Below are positions 17,340 to 26,638 of a stretch of DNA of 64,000 nucleotides, one piece after another (the first letter of the stretch is position 1; every line of letters begins with the position of its first letter). The stretch covers positions 1 through 64,000 of the forward strand of contig NZ_JAILPX010000041.1 of assembly GCF_024699275.1 (NCBI RefSeq), given 5' to 3'. The notes beneath the pieces are model-generated. The model was not told the DNA's origin. It saw nothing but the letters and a program-made list of their open reading frames with translations, and did no database searches. The position numbers and the translations under genes are program-made. This DNA comes from Selenomonas sp. Lineage in GTDB: Bacteria; Bacillota_C; Negativicutes; Selenomonadales; Selenomonadaceae.

Positions 17340-18905
17340 TCAAAAATACAAACTCTTGATAAAGGCTTCCTCTGTCAGATAACGGGGATCATACAACGCA
17401 CAGGACAGCGCATCGCGAATCCTTTTCATGTACGCCTGTACGCTTTCACTGTCAATCCCCAGCAAGGCAAAGATTTCCACTTGCCCTGACAAATCCACAC
17501 CATTCAGCCGGGCAAATTCCAATAACACCGCCGTAATCAGAATATCATCGCTTTGTTCCAACTCAGAAACCGTCAAATAATCCACAAAGAATTTTTCCAG
17601 CAGTTTGCGCTCATATACGCTGAATCCTACATGCTTAGCTACCCGGCTAAGCATGACAATATCCTCCTTGAAGGACTCCCTTACCTCAGGATTTTCCGTT
17701 ACCGGCTGCCCCACACTGCGGCTTTTCAGTACATTCAACTGCGCATATCCTGCCATAACCTGCAAGGTATGACGAACCACGCCCGCATGGCGGGCAAAGA
17801 AATCTTCTATCCCAGCCTGAGGCTGCTGGAGCTTGAACAGGTCAAACTGCTGCGACACCACATCCCGCATGCGCTTTTGCAATTTAGGACTGGCAGGCAG
17901 AGACGTGATATAGTTCAACAGCATCACGCCATGGGAATGAATATGACCGAATAGGAGGCAATTGTTATAATTGCCTAAAGCCAGTTCTGGTACCGGCAAT
18001 TCAAAGGACTCATCCGTGAAGACATTCCGACACCCCACATAATCCTCGCCTACATTTTCAATGCAAAAAACCGTGAAGCGGGAGCGCAGCAAATCCCTGA
18101 GGATATCCTGTTCCGAAGTAGACAGCTTTCCCCGCTCGTGCTCATAATAATCGCGCAAGGGAACATCATCTGAACCAATCAAATGGTAATCAAACAGGAA
18201 AAAGTCCCAAAACCCCAGCCAAAAATTATGCCGTTCCTCCGCAGGCACCGATTCATCACTATTGTACTCCGGCCCGGCATACATCACCACTGCACGGTCC
18301 ATATCCCGGCGAAAGGCGGGCTTTTTATAATACTCGTCAATCCGATGCAGGAGTTCATCCAACAGTTGATTCAACTGCTGCATGGTTTCCGGCGTCACTT
18401 CCTCCATATGCTCCAGAGAACTATAGAACTCATCCGCATCCCGCCTATCCGGCAGGAAAAATGCCCCATCTTCATACAAGGATTCCTTCGCCGCCGTCAA
18501 GCCGATACGATAATCCTCCGTCTTGCGGGTGCGCAATAGATACTCGTAGAATTTATCTGCTGTGGCAAAGAACTTATTGATATCCGCCTCGGCCAGCATA
18601 AAATCTGTCCGCTCACTGGCATACCGATAAATAATTTCCTGATAATCATACACCGTAAGAGACGCCAACGAGTATAAATCCAGCTGGTCAACATAATTAA
18701 TCAGCAGGGAAATTACCCCCCAAAGCCGCTTTAACGTATCATCATCCGCCCCATGCCAAGCATTGCGGCGCAAATACGCCTCCACTGCACTCTGGGGGAC
18801 AATCTGCTCTGCAGCCATATTTTCCTCATAAAAACGTTCAACCTGTGAATATACATTACCCATACAATCAGGAACCTCTGCATCATTCGTAAAATAAATC
18901 AACAA
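17340..18905 (-). CDS. Large protein of unknown function heading the cbi operon
   Basis: 521 residues, no family recognised. It is acidic, rich in aromatic residues and leucine, with no signal peptide or clear membrane segments, so probably cytosolic and largely helical. Conspicuous patches are FGHIHSHGVMLLNYI near residue 318 and HNFWLGFWDFFLFDYHLIG near 228. It has its own promoter just downstream of uvrB and leads a transcript containing the 115-residue membrane protein and five cobalamin genes. I cannot assign a function; it may simply be co-transcribed. Confidence 0.7.
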   Translation of the reverse strand: MLIYFTNDAEVPDCMGNVYSQVERFYEENMAAEQIVPQSAVEAYLRRNAWHGADDDTLKRLWGVISLLINYVDQLDLYSLASLTVYDYQEIIYRYASERTDFMLAEADINKFFATADKFYEYLLRTRKTEDYRIGLTAAKESLYEDGAFFLPDRRDADEFYSSLEHMEEVTPETMQQLNQLLDELLHRIDEYYKKPAFRRDMDRAVVMYAGPEYNSDESVPAEERHNFWLGFWDFFLFDYHLIGSDDVPLRDYYEHERGKLSTSEQDILRDLLRSRFTVFCIENVGEDYVGCRNVFTDESFELPVPELALGNYNNCLLFGHIHSHGVMLLNYITSLPASPKLQKRMRDVVSQQFDLFKLQQPQAGIEDFFARHAGVVRHTLQVMAGYAQLNVLKSRSVGQPVTENPEVRESFKEDIVMLSRVAKHVGFSVYERKLLEKFFVDYLTVSELEQSDDILITAVLLEFARLNGVDLSGQVEIFALLGIDSESVQAYMKRIRDALSCALYDPRYLTEEAFIKSLYF

Positions 18906-18910
18906 GCAAT

Positions 18911-18939
18911 ATTATAGCATAATCACGGTCATTGTTCAA
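18911..18939 (-). promoter_or_regulatory. Promoter of the unknown-cbiT-cobM-cbiG-cobJ-cobK unit
   Basis: Minus strand: -35 TTGAAC (18934-18939), 17-base spacer, -10 TATAAT (18911-18916) preceded by TGC (extended -10). It lies between the uvrB stop and the start at 18905. The transcript would start close to the start codon, leaving almost no leader. Confidence 0.6.
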
Positions 18940-18950
18940 AAAACTCAACC

Positions 18951-20993
18951 TCATTTTCCCTTTGGTGCCGGCAGCGTTCCATCCAGTTCCAGAATCATAT
19001 CCCTAAGCTCTGCCGCCCGCTCAAATTCCATAGCCCTGGAAGCCTGCTGCATTTCCCGAAGCAGCGTCTTAACCAGATTTTCCTTATCCTTCTTGGTCAG
19101 CTTCTTTTTCTTCCTGCCACTATCAGTCGTATAGCTGGCAGCAGACTCAGCCACCAATGTGGTCTCAATCAAGGGCTTGATGGGTTTGATAATCGTCTTA
19201 GGCTCAATGCCATGTTCCTTATTGTAAGCCTGCTGAATTTCCCGGCGCCGTTCCGTTTCCTCCATGGCCCTATGCATAGAATCGGTAATCCGATCCGCAT
19301 ACATGATAACCCGTCCATTGGCATTACGGGCAGCGCGGCCAATAATCTGAATCAAGGAGGTATCGGACCGCAGGAAGCCTTCTTTATCTGCATCCAAAAT
19401 GGCAATCAGCGAAACCTCCGGCATATCCAAACCTTCCCGCAACAAATTGATCCCCACCAGCACATCAAACTCCCCGGCTCGCAAATCATGAATGATCTCC
19501 GCCCGTTCAATGGTGGCAATATCCGAATGGAGGTAACGCACCTTGACCCCTGTTTCCTTGAGGAAATCCGTTAGGTTTTCCGCCATCTTCTTGGTCAGGG
19601 TAGTCACCAGCACCCGTTCATGACGCTGAATGCGCAAACGGATTTCGCTGAGCAAATCATCAATCTGTCCTTCCAACGGGCGCACTTCAATTTCCGGATC
19701 AATAAGCCCAGTAGGACGAATAACCTGTTGCGCAATCTGCTGAGCCTGCTCCTTTTCGTATTTGCCCGGTGTAGCTGATACGTAGATAATCTGATTGATA
19801 CGGGCAGCAAACTCTTCAAACGTTAACGGACGGTTATCGAAAGCAGACGGCAAGCGAAAACCATTTTCCACCAGGGACACCTTGCGGCTCCTGTCCCCAG
19901 CATACATGGCATGGATTTGCGGCAGAGTCACATGGGACTCATCCACCACAATCAAAAAATCCTCTGGAAAATAGTCCAGCAACGTATAAGGAGCCTCCCC
20001 CGCCTTACGATGGGTCAGATGACGGGAGTAATTCTCAATTCCAGAACAATAGCCCATTTCCTGCATCATTTCCAAGTCGTAATTTGTGCGCTGCTCAATC
20101 CGCTGTGCCTCCAGCAGCTGTCCATTCTCCCGGAATTTCTGCAGTTGTTCTGTCAGCTCATCCCGGATATCCTGCATGGCAATCTTCATATCCTCATCTT
20201 CCGTAACATAGTGGGACGCCGGAAAGACCATCAAATGGGTGCGTTCGCCGTAGATTTCGCCCGTCACCACATCAAATTCCACCATACGGTCGACTTCATC
20301 CCCAAACAATTCTATACGCACAGCCCGATTGTTGTAACTGGCAGGAAAGATTTCAATAACATCGCCCCGCACGCGAAAGCGGCCACGCTCAAAGGCAATA
20401 TCATTACGCTCATAACGGATCTGAACCAGTTTATGCAGAATATCCTCCCGCGGTACCTCCTGCCCCTTATGCAGGGACAAGACCATCTCATGGTAGCTTT
20501 CCGGAGAACCCAGCCCATAAATGCAGGATACCGAAGCCACGATAATCACATCCCGCCGCTCGAATAACGAACAGGTAGCTGAATGACGCAATTCATCGAT
20601 TTCATCGTTAATGGAGGAATCCTTTTCGATATAGGTATCCGTAGAAGCAATATAGGCTTCCGGCTGATAGTAATCGTAATAACTGACAAAATAACCGACA
20701 TAATTCTCCGGGAAAAACGCTTTGAACTCGCTGGCCAGCTGCGCTGCCAATGTCTTGTTATGGGCAATGACCAGCGTGGGCTTCTGCACCTTTTCGATGA
20801 CCTTGGCAATGGTATAGGTCTTACCAGTCCCCGTAGCTCCCAGGAGGACCTGGGCCTGCTGGCCATTTTCGATTCCCGCTGCCAGATCCGCAATGGCCTG
20901 AGGCTGATCTCCCATAGGCGTGAAAGGTGCCACTACCTTAAAGGGAATCTCTTGATCAAACTGCATGGTATTTAATTTAGGCACCATAGCCAT
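18951..20993 (-). CDS. uvrB: Excinuclease ABC subunit UvrB
   Basis: DNA damage-verification helicase of nucleotide excision repair. 680 residues, close to the usual length. Walker [13 protein letters not shown] near 50, the beta-hairpin [10 protein letters not shown], the DESH box in [10 protein letters not shown], and the helicase motif IIGRAARN are present. The C-terminal UVR motif [11 protein letters not shown] contacts UvrA/UvrC. The start is the ATG at 20993, because AAGGAGG is 7 bases away; a GTG at 20999 is too close to that site. Confidence 0.98.
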   Translation of the reverse strand: MAMVPKLNTMQFDQEIPFKVVAPFTPMGDQPQAIADLAAGIENGQQAQVLLGATGTGKTYTIAKVIEKVQKPTLVIAHNKTLAAQLASEFKAFFPENYVGYFVSYYDYYQPEAYIASTDTYIEKDSSINDEIDELRHSATCSLFERRDVIIVASVSCIYGLGSPESYHEMVLSLHKGQEVPREDILHKLVQIRYERNDIAFERGRFRVRGDVIEIFPASYNNRAVRIELFGDEVDRMVEFDVVTGEIYGERTHLMVFPASHYVTEDEDMKIAMQDIRDELTEQLQKFRENGQLLEAQRIEQRTNYDLEMMQEMGYCSGIENYSRHLTHRKAGEAPYTLLDYFPEDFLIVVDESHVTLPQIHAMYAGDRSRKVSLVENGFRLPSAFDNRPLTFEEFAARINQIIYVSATPGKYEKEQAQQIAQQVIRPTGLIDPEIEVRPLEGQIDDLLSEIRLRIQRHERVLVTTLTKKMAENLTDFLKETGVKVRYLHSDIATIERAEIIHDLRAGEFDVLVGINLLREGLDMPEVSLIAILDADKEGFLRSDTSLIQIIGRAARNANGRVIMYADRITDSMHRAMEETERRREIQQAYNKEHGIEPKTIIKPIKPLIETTLVAESAASYTTDSGRKKKKLTKKDKENLVKTLLREMQQASRAMEFERAAELRDMILELDGTLPAPKGK

Positions 20994-21046
20994 GGTCACT
21001 CCTCCTTATCATGTATACATTGGTACGTCTATTCTAACGCAAAACA

Positions 21047-21090
21047 CAAAAAGGCTCAATGGAAACAATCAGAAAGCCTCCATTGAGCCT
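21047..21090 (-). terminator. Terminator after the HD-GYP gene
   Basis: Minus strand AGGCTCAATGG (21080-21090) pairs with CCATTGAGCCT (about 21052-21062), followed by TTTTG. It separates the HD-GYP gene from uvrB. Confidence 0.75.
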
Positions 21091-21111
21091 GAATCCTTAA
21101 TTCAAATGTCC

Positions 21112-22185
21112 TCAAACTTCTTCAGCGGTCAGGATGCACTCCACCTTAATGTCCTTATTCTTGTTCAAATCGATGAATTCTCCCTGTTCGGTTTGTACCA
21201 CAGGCAAAGAACGCACCCGGCTTTCATCCAGGTAAACAATCTGTCCCTTCTCCCCATTGCTGAGGCGCACCCAGTTGCCATTCAATGCATGACAGAGATG
21301 TTTGATAAAGAGCACACCGTACTCCGTGTCCAGTTTGCCCTCCAGGACATCATCGTAAAGGGTGGCAAACACATCGAACGGAGAACGCCGTTTGGCAAAC
21401 ACGCGATCACTGGCCATGGCGTCATACATATCGAGAATGGCCAGAATCCTGCCGAAGCGGGAAATGGTCTCTTTCTTAATCTGTAAAGGATAGCCTGACC
21501 CATCGCAGCGCTCATGATGCTGCAGAATCCCCTGCATAATATCCTGGTTGGCATTCAATGTAGTCTTGGCCAGTAAATCATGACCGTATTGGGCATGTTT
21601 TTTAACCAGCGCAAATTCCTCTGGCGTAAGCGCTCCCTGCTTCTCCAGTACCTCTCGTGGCACCTGCATTTTTCCAATATCCAGGAATAAGCCGGCAATG
21701 ACCAGATTGTACTGGTCCAGTACAGACCATCCCAGCCAGCGCCCCATGAGCCCGGCCAGAATTCCCACATGAAGGCAGTGATGAACGAGATAATCCCCAT
21801 CATGCCCCATATTGTGAATCTGCGACACAGCCTTAGCACCATCACAGAGCTCTGTAAAATTCTTTTCATCCATAACGGCCTGCAGATCGTTGGCACTAAA
21901 TTCGCCACGCTCCACCAGCCCAACAAACATCGCATGCAATCTCTGATAAACCGCTTCGTAGCAACGGAGATAGCTGTCATCCAGCAAATTCTCCTTACTG
22001 GGCACCGCTGTGGATTCCTGATCTTCCACATAAACGGAAAAAATCGGCCGGTCCAACAAACCGTAAATCATTTCCTTGGTTAAAGCCGTCCCCGTACTGA
22101 TTAGAGAATTTCCCTGCTCATCCACGATATCCCGGCCAACAATCATACCTGCCCGCAGGCTTTCCACTGCATAAACCTTCAGCAC
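21112..22185 (-). CDS. HD-GYP domain protein with altered HD motif
   Basis: 357 residues. The C-terminal half is an HD-GYP domain, a family of c-di-GMP phosphodiesterases. HHCLHVGILAG near 134, KKHAQYGH near 192 and HHERCDGSGYP near 222-232 are intact. The metal-binding HD dipeptide is changed: the expected HDIGK reads LDIGK near residue 167 (codon CTG in place of a histidine codon). This predicts reduced or lost activity, or a sensor role. The N-terminal 120 residues are a variable region. The start is GTG at 22185 with GAGAGGATG upstream. A functional link to the c-di-GMP-controlled Pel locus is possible but unproven. Confidence 0.87.
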   Translation of the reverse strand: MLKVYAVESLRAGMIVGRDIVDEQGNSLISTGTALTKEMIYGLLDRPIFSVYVEDQESTAVPSKENLLDDSYLRCYEAVYQRLHAMFVGLVERGEFSANDLQAVMDEKNFTELCDGAKAVSQIHNMGHDGDYLVHHCLHVGILAGLMGRWLGWSVLDQYNLVIAGLFLDIGKMQVPREVLEKQGALTPEEFALVKKHAQYGHDLLAKTTLNANQDIMQGILQHHERCDGSGYPLQIKKETISRFGRILAILDMYDAMASDRVFAKRRSPFDVFATLYDDVLEGKLDTEYGVLFIKHLCHALNGNWVRLSNGEKGQIVYLDESRVRSLPVVQTEQGEFIDLNKNKDIKVECILTAEEV

Positions 22186-22239
22186 GAGTACTCATCCTCT
22201 CTCGTAAAAATACCATTCCATTAGTATCATTCTTCTTCG

Positions 22240-22245
22240 ATTATA
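22240..22245 (-). promoter_or_regulatory. -10 box upstream of the HD-GYP gene
   Basis: A perfect TATAAT on the minus strand about 55 bases ahead of the GTG start. The -35 region (around 22263-22270) is not close to consensus, so this promoter is tentative. Confidence 0.4.
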
Positions 22246-22368
22246 CCGTAATCCCCGCAGTTTTACCACAAAAACTTACCATACTGAGATCCTAGTACTC
22301 CTACTCTCCTGTTGCATGATTCCGCAAACGTTTTTGCCATTACAAAGCCCCACGAGTCTGCTTCCAGC

Positions 22369-22438
22369 AAAAAAGACCGGTAAAACCTCTCCGCCTTCGA
22401 CAAACCTGTCTAAAACGGAAAGGCATTACCAGTCTTCG
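22369..22438 (-). terminator. Terminator after transketolase
   Basis: Minus strand AAGACTGGTAA with following CCTTTCCG pairs with CGGAGAGG and TTACCGGTCTT (22369-22438), followed by TTTTTTG. It lies downstream of the transketolase stop and ahead of the HD-GYP gene. Confidence 0.78.
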
Positions 22439-22468
22439 CTATCTCATCTCATCAAAGATAAGCAAAAC

Positions 22469-24472
22469 TTATTTATTGTCTCTAACAACCTTGCGCATAA
22501 CTTCAGCCACATGGTCAACCGTGAAGCCAAATTTCTCGAAGAGAATTGCTGCCGGCGCAGAAGCACCAAAGCCTTCCATGGAAACCGTAGCTCCATCAAG
22601 GCCCACATACCTGCCCCAACCGAAGTCACTCAAAGCTTCTACAGCTACGCGAGCACGCACTTTCTTCGGCAGAACGCTTTCCTTGTAGTCAGCACTCTGC
22701 TGTTCAAAGAGATCCATGCAGGGCATGGAAACGACGCGCACATCCACGCCTTCACCAGCCAGTTTCGCCTGAGTATCAACAGCCAGAGATACCTCCGACC
22801 CCGTAGCAATCAGGATACCATCCATATTTGCTGCATCCTTGGCCTCCGATACCACGTAAGCGCCCTTTAAAGCCTCTTTAGAGGAACCCGCCAACTGTGG
22901 CAGATTCTGGCGGGTAAGCACCAGCGCCGTCGGCGTCTTCTTGCTGGTCATGGCTAAATACCAGCCAGCTGCCGTCTCCGTAGCATCTGCCGGACGGAAT
23001 ACATTCACGTTGGGCTGAGCACGAAGCATGGCCAGCTGCTCGATAGGTTCATGCGTCGGGCCGTCTTCCCCAACGCCGATGCTGTCATGGGTCAGCACAT
23101 AGGTCACCGGCAATCCCATCAAGGCAGCCAGACGGGCCATGGGCTTAATGTAATCGCTGAACACAAAGAACGTAGCTACATAATTGCGTAGACCACCATG
23201 GAGGGTAATGCCGTTAGCCATAGCTGCCATAGCCAGTTCACGAACACCGAAGTGCAGATTGCGGCCAGCATAATTATCCTTAGAGAAGTCACCAGCATCC
23301 TTCATATTCGTCTTGTTGGACGGAGCCAGGTCAGCGCTGCCACCAAAGAGATTGGGCAGGATATCCTTAAGGCGATTGATCATGGTACCGGAAACTGCAC
23401 GGGTAGCCTGGGGTTTATCCTCATAAGCCCAGAAGCTTTCGTCCTGCAGCAGAGCTTCACTGTCCACCGGCGCATGGAATTTATCCCATTTTGCCTTGAG
23501 TTCAGGGAACTTCGCGCAGTAGTCAGTAAAGAGCTTATTCCAGGCAGCCTCTGCTTCTGCACCATGCTTAGCTTTTTCCTCATAATGGGCATAAACATCC
23601 TGAGGAATATTGAAGCTCTGTTCCGGTTCCGGCCAGCCCAAATTCTCCTTAAGGGCCTTCACATTGTCCACGCCCAGGGGTTCGCCATGGGCGCTGGCCT
23701 TACCCTGTTTAGCCGGACAGCCATAGCCAATCTGGGTCTTAACCGTAATGAAGGACGGATGTTTCTTATCCGCCTTGGCGGCTTCAATAGCCTTGCCAAT
23801 CGCAGCCAAATCATTGCCGTCTTCCACCGTCAAGGTCTGGAAACCGAAAGCCTGCATACGCTTTTCCACATTTTCCGTGAACGCAATGTCCGTGCTGCCT
23901 TCAATGGAAATATTGTTGGAGTCATAAAGGATGATGAGTTTGGAGAGACCAAGAGTACCGGCCAGTGAGAATGCTTCTGAGGAAATCCCTTCCATCATGC
24001 AGCCATCGCCACCCAATGCAAAGGTATAGTGATCAACCACATCATAGCCAGGCTGATTGAACTCAGCAGCTAAATGCGCTTCTGCCATAGCCATCCCCAC
24101 AGCCATACCCATACCTGCTCCCAGAGGGCCCGTAGTGGCTTCTACGCCTACCGTATGACCATATTCCGGATGCCCCGGTGTCAGCGAACCATCCTGACGG
24201 AAGTTTTTCATGTCTTCCATGGTCAGACCATAGCCAAAGAAATGCAGCAGGGAATAGAGCAGTGTCGAACCATGTCCGCCCGACAGGATAAACCGATCAC
24301 GATTAACCCACTGGGGATTCTTCGGGTTATGGTTCATGTGGTTAGCCCAAAGCTCATAAGCCATGGGAGCACTGCCCAGGGGCAGTCCAGGATGACCAGA
24401 ATTTGCTTTCTGGACGGCATCTGCAGCCAGAACGCGGATAGCATTTACACAAGTGGTATCGATGTTACTCAA
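22469..24472 (-). CDS. tkt: Transketolase
   Basis: TPP-dependent transfer of two-carbon units in the pentose phosphate pathway. 667 residues. TPP/Mg motifs: ANSGHPGLPLGSAPM near 25, GGDGCMMEGISSEA near 155 and the DSNNISIEG loop. The pyrimidine domain shows GVRELAMAAMANG and FVFSDY. The start is taken as TTG at 24472, with TAAGGAG upstream, giving the classic SNIDTTCVNAIRVLAADA N-terminus; an in-frame ATG at 24568 lies within the preceding terminator and is rejected. Confidence 0.97.
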   Translation of the reverse strand: MSNIDTTCVNAIRVLAADAVQKANSGHPGLPLGSAPMAYELWANHMNHNPKNPQWVNRDRFILSGGHGSTLLYSLLHFFGYGLTMEDMKNFRQDGSLTPGHPEYGHTVGVEATTGPLGAGMGMAVGMAMAEAHLAAEFNQPGYDVVDHYTFALGGDGCMMEGISSEAFSLAGTLGLSKLIILYDSNNISIEGSTDIAFTENVEKRMQAFGFQTLTVEDGNDLAAIGKAIEAAKADKKHPSFITVKTQIGYGCPAKQGKASAHGEPLGVDNVKALKENLGWPEPEQSFNIPQDVYAHYEEKAKHGAEAEAAWNKLFTDYCAKFPELKAKWDKFHAPVDSEALLQDESFWAYEDKPQATRAVSGTMINRLKDILPNLFGGSADLAPSNKTNMKDAGDFSKDNYAGRNLHFGVRELAMAAMANGITLHGGLRNYVATFFVFSDYIKPMARLAALMGLPVTYVLTHDSIGVGEDGPTHEPIEQLAMLRAQPNVNVFRPADATETAAGWYLAMTSKKTPTALVLTRQNLPQLAGSSKEALKGAYVVSEAKDAANMDGILIATGSEVSLAVDTQAKLAGEGVDVRVVSMPCMDLFEQQSADYKESVLPKKVRARVAVEALSDFGWGRYVGLDGATVSMEGFGASAPAAILFEKFGFTVDHVAEVMRKVVRDNK

Positions 24473-24525
24473 TGTGTATCTCTCCTTACCTGAAAAAAAT
24501 CTATTACATACAAATCTAATTCTAC

Positions 24526-24566
24526 AAAAAAAAAAGGAAAATGTACAGTCCTCCTGCCCATTTTCC
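24526..24566 (-). terminator. Terminator after aroH
   Basis: Minus strand GGAAAATG pairs with CATTTTCC, with a 15-base loop, followed by a run of at least 10 T (24526-24535). Classic intrinsic terminator of the ABC-F/kinase/aroH operon. Confidence 0.82.
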
Positions 24567-24630
24567 ATTAATTATCTTTATAATATTTTAATAAACGATT
24601 ATCATCAATTACGTTTTCTCACAATGAAAC

Positions 24631-24993
24631 TTAGAAGTTTCGCAAATCTGGACGCAATTCCTGCGCTTTTCCCATATATACATGCTGGATATCTGCCTGC
24701 CTGATATCCGTATCCACCAAGAGCAATACGCGGATGCAGCGCTCCATGGACTCATCTACTTCCGGAACCCGGGTATCAAACAAGGGCACTTTATCAAAGC
24801 CTTCCATACTCCGTGCTCCGGTAGCCGGGAAACCAGCTGTCAAATCACTGGTGGAACTGAAAATACAAGCACCGATGTCCTCCGGCTTAACCTTATTGCG
24901 CCGTAAAATCTGGGACAGCAGCATCTTAGCCGCCTGCCAGATTTCCTCTTTTTTATTTTCACCAACGACAATGGCACCGCGAATTCCTCTCAT
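24631..24993 (-). CDS. aroH: Chorismate mutase, AroH type
   Basis: Converts chorismate to prephenate in phenylalanine/tyrosine synthesis. 120 residues, trimeric AroH fold as in Bacillus. The active-site arginine is in MRGIRGAI at the N-terminus, FSSTSDLTAGFPATGARS spans about 46-63, the glutamate is in RVPEVDES near 78 and the second arginine in RCIRVLLLV near 88. It lies 12 bases after the UbiB-like kinase gene, and ends at a strong terminator. Confidence 0.95.
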   Translation of the reverse strand: MRGIRGAIVVGENKKEEIWQAAKMLLSQILRRNKVKPEDIGACIFSSTSDLTAGFPATGARSMEGFDKVPLFDTRVPEVDESMERCIRVLLLVDTDIRQADIQHVYMGKAQELRPDLRNF

Positions 24994-25005
24994 AAATCAT
25001 TCCTC

Positions 25006-26604
25006 CTATGCTCCCTTATGGATTTCCCATATAATCCGCAAACTAAGTACAAAGGCAATCAGATAACCAAGAAATCCCAATAGCGGAATCTCCATAATTT
25101 GCGGTGTCATCTGGGTGGTACAGATGGTACTTGACCCCAATAAAAGGGCCGCCACCATCACCGCCAGGATTACCTTATTGATCATGCGATCCAATTGCCG
25201 CAACGGCTCTTCTGACCCCGTCACATCCAAATTCACCTTGGTCTGACCGCTCATGGTCATCTTGAGCAAATCCGAAATCTGCTCCGGCAGTTGAGATGAT
25301 TTCTTGAGCAGCATCATCCCCTCTTGCCTAGCCTTTTCGATTTCGTCCTTCCAGTCAAAATTCTTTTTATAATCCACAGCCAGACTGCGGGCAAAGATTT
25401 CCACAAAGCTGACCTTTGGGCAGCAAAGCCGCATAACGCCTTCCACGGTCAATACCCCGCGGGCAAACATGGAAAGCCCCTGTGGACAGGCAATCTGGTG
25501 CACCCGCATCAGATTCATGATTTGCCGGGTCAGAACCCCCATCTGCAGTTCACTGAAATCCAAGCTGCTGTACTGCGCCAGCATGGCATCAATATCCTGA
25601 TAGAGAGCCGTATGATTCACCTTGCCTTTGACTATCCCTAAAGACAGCACCGCTGCCTTCATTTCAAAGGTATCGTGATGTGCCAAGGAGTACACGGCCT
25701 TGCGGATTGCTGCGCGGTCACGGGTGGACAGCCTGCCCATCATCCCTAAATCCAGCCAAACGATGCGGCCATTGCGAATCCAGATGTTACCCGGATGGGG
25801 ATCCGCATGAAAAAAACCATCCTCAATAATCTGACGGACGTAATTTTCCCCCAGGCGACGGCCCAAGGTATTGATATCGTAACCCCGTTCCTTTAGTTTG
25901 GCAAAATCATCGATGCAGATTCCATCCACAAATTCCATAACCAGAATATGCTGCATGGATAAATTGCGGTACACTCGGGGGCATGTGACATAATCCACAT
26001 CCCGGTTGAGATGCGCAAACTCCTCAATATGGTCGGCTTCCATGAGAAAATCCATTTCCTGCTTGGCAATGGTCCACATTTCATCCAACACCATATTGAA
26101 GTCAATGACATCCTGAGACCGGCTTACAACCTTGAGCAGGGTTGCCGCCCGCTTTAACAGCACGATATCCTTGCTCATGACCTCATAGATGCCCGGCCGC
26201 TGCACCTTCACCACCACTTTTTCCCCAGTGGTAAGCACAGCCCGGTGAACCTGAGCGATGCTGGCCGAGCCAATGGACTTCTCATCAATATAGGAAAACA
26301 CCTGATTCCAACGGCGGTTATATTCCCTCTCGATAACCTCCACCACGGTATCAAAGGGCATGGGCTTAGCCTCAGTCTGCAATTTCATCAATTCATCGCA
26401 GTATTCCGGCGGCAAAAAATCCGGCCGCATACTCATGACCTGTCCCAATTTCACAAAGGTAGGGCCTAAATCCTCCAGGATTTTCCGCAGTTTCTCCGGG
26501 GTTATCCCCTTAACGATATCCCGCTTGCGGAGTACCGCCACCATTTCCTTTAACCGGTTGGCGGTACCAGCATCTTCATTTTTCTTAAAGAACTGTTCCA
26601 GCAT
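25006..26604 (-). CDS. ABC1/UbiB-family atypical kinase
   Basis: 532 residues. The ABC1/ADCK/UbiB family signature KLGQVMSMRPDFLP (the KxGQ motif) is near residue 52; an alanine-rich nucleotide loop is in SIGSASIAQVHRA near 112; catalytic-type residues lie in FFHADPHPGNIW and WLDLGMMGRL near 270-290. Two C-terminal membrane helices (LAVMVAALLLG and LLGFLGYLIAFVLSL) anchor it. In proteobacteria UbiB supports ubiquinone synthesis; its role in Firmicutes is unclear, so I do not assign one. Probably an operon with the ABC-F gene and aroH. Confidence 0.9.
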   Translation of the reverse strand: MLEQFFKKNEDAGTANRLKEMVAVLRKRDIVKGITPEKLRKILEDLGPTFVKLGQVMSMRPDFLPPEYCDELMKLQTEAKPMPFDTVVEVIEREYNRRWNQVFSYIDEKSIGSASIAQVHRAVLTTGEKVVVKVQRPGIYEVMSKDIVLLKRAATLLKVVSRSQDVIDFNMVLDEMWTIAKQEMDFLMEADHIEEFAHLNRDVDYVTCPRVYRNLSMQHILVMEFVDGICIDDFAKLKERGYDINTLGRRLGENYVRQIIEDGFFHADPHPGNIWIRNGRIVWLDLGMMGRLSTRDRAAIRKAVYSLAHHDTFEMKAAVLSLGIVKGKVNHTALYQDIDAMLAQYSSLDFSELQMGVLTRQIMNLMRVHQIACPQGLSMFARGVLTVEGVMRLCCPKVSFVEIFARSLAVDYKKNFDWKDEIEKARQEGMMLLKKSSQLPEQISDLLKMTMSGQTKVNLDVTGSEEPLRQLDRMINKVILAVMVAALLLGSSTICTTQMTPQIMEIPLLGFLGYLIAFVLSLRIIWEIHKGA

Positions 26605-26638
26605 AGCACTGGCTCCTTTAGTTATTGGTAAAAATGCT

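Noticed and set aside
24473..24568. N-terminal extension of transketolase
   Set aside because: The extension lies inside the terminator of aroH, has no family match, and TTG 24472 has a proper ribosome binding site.
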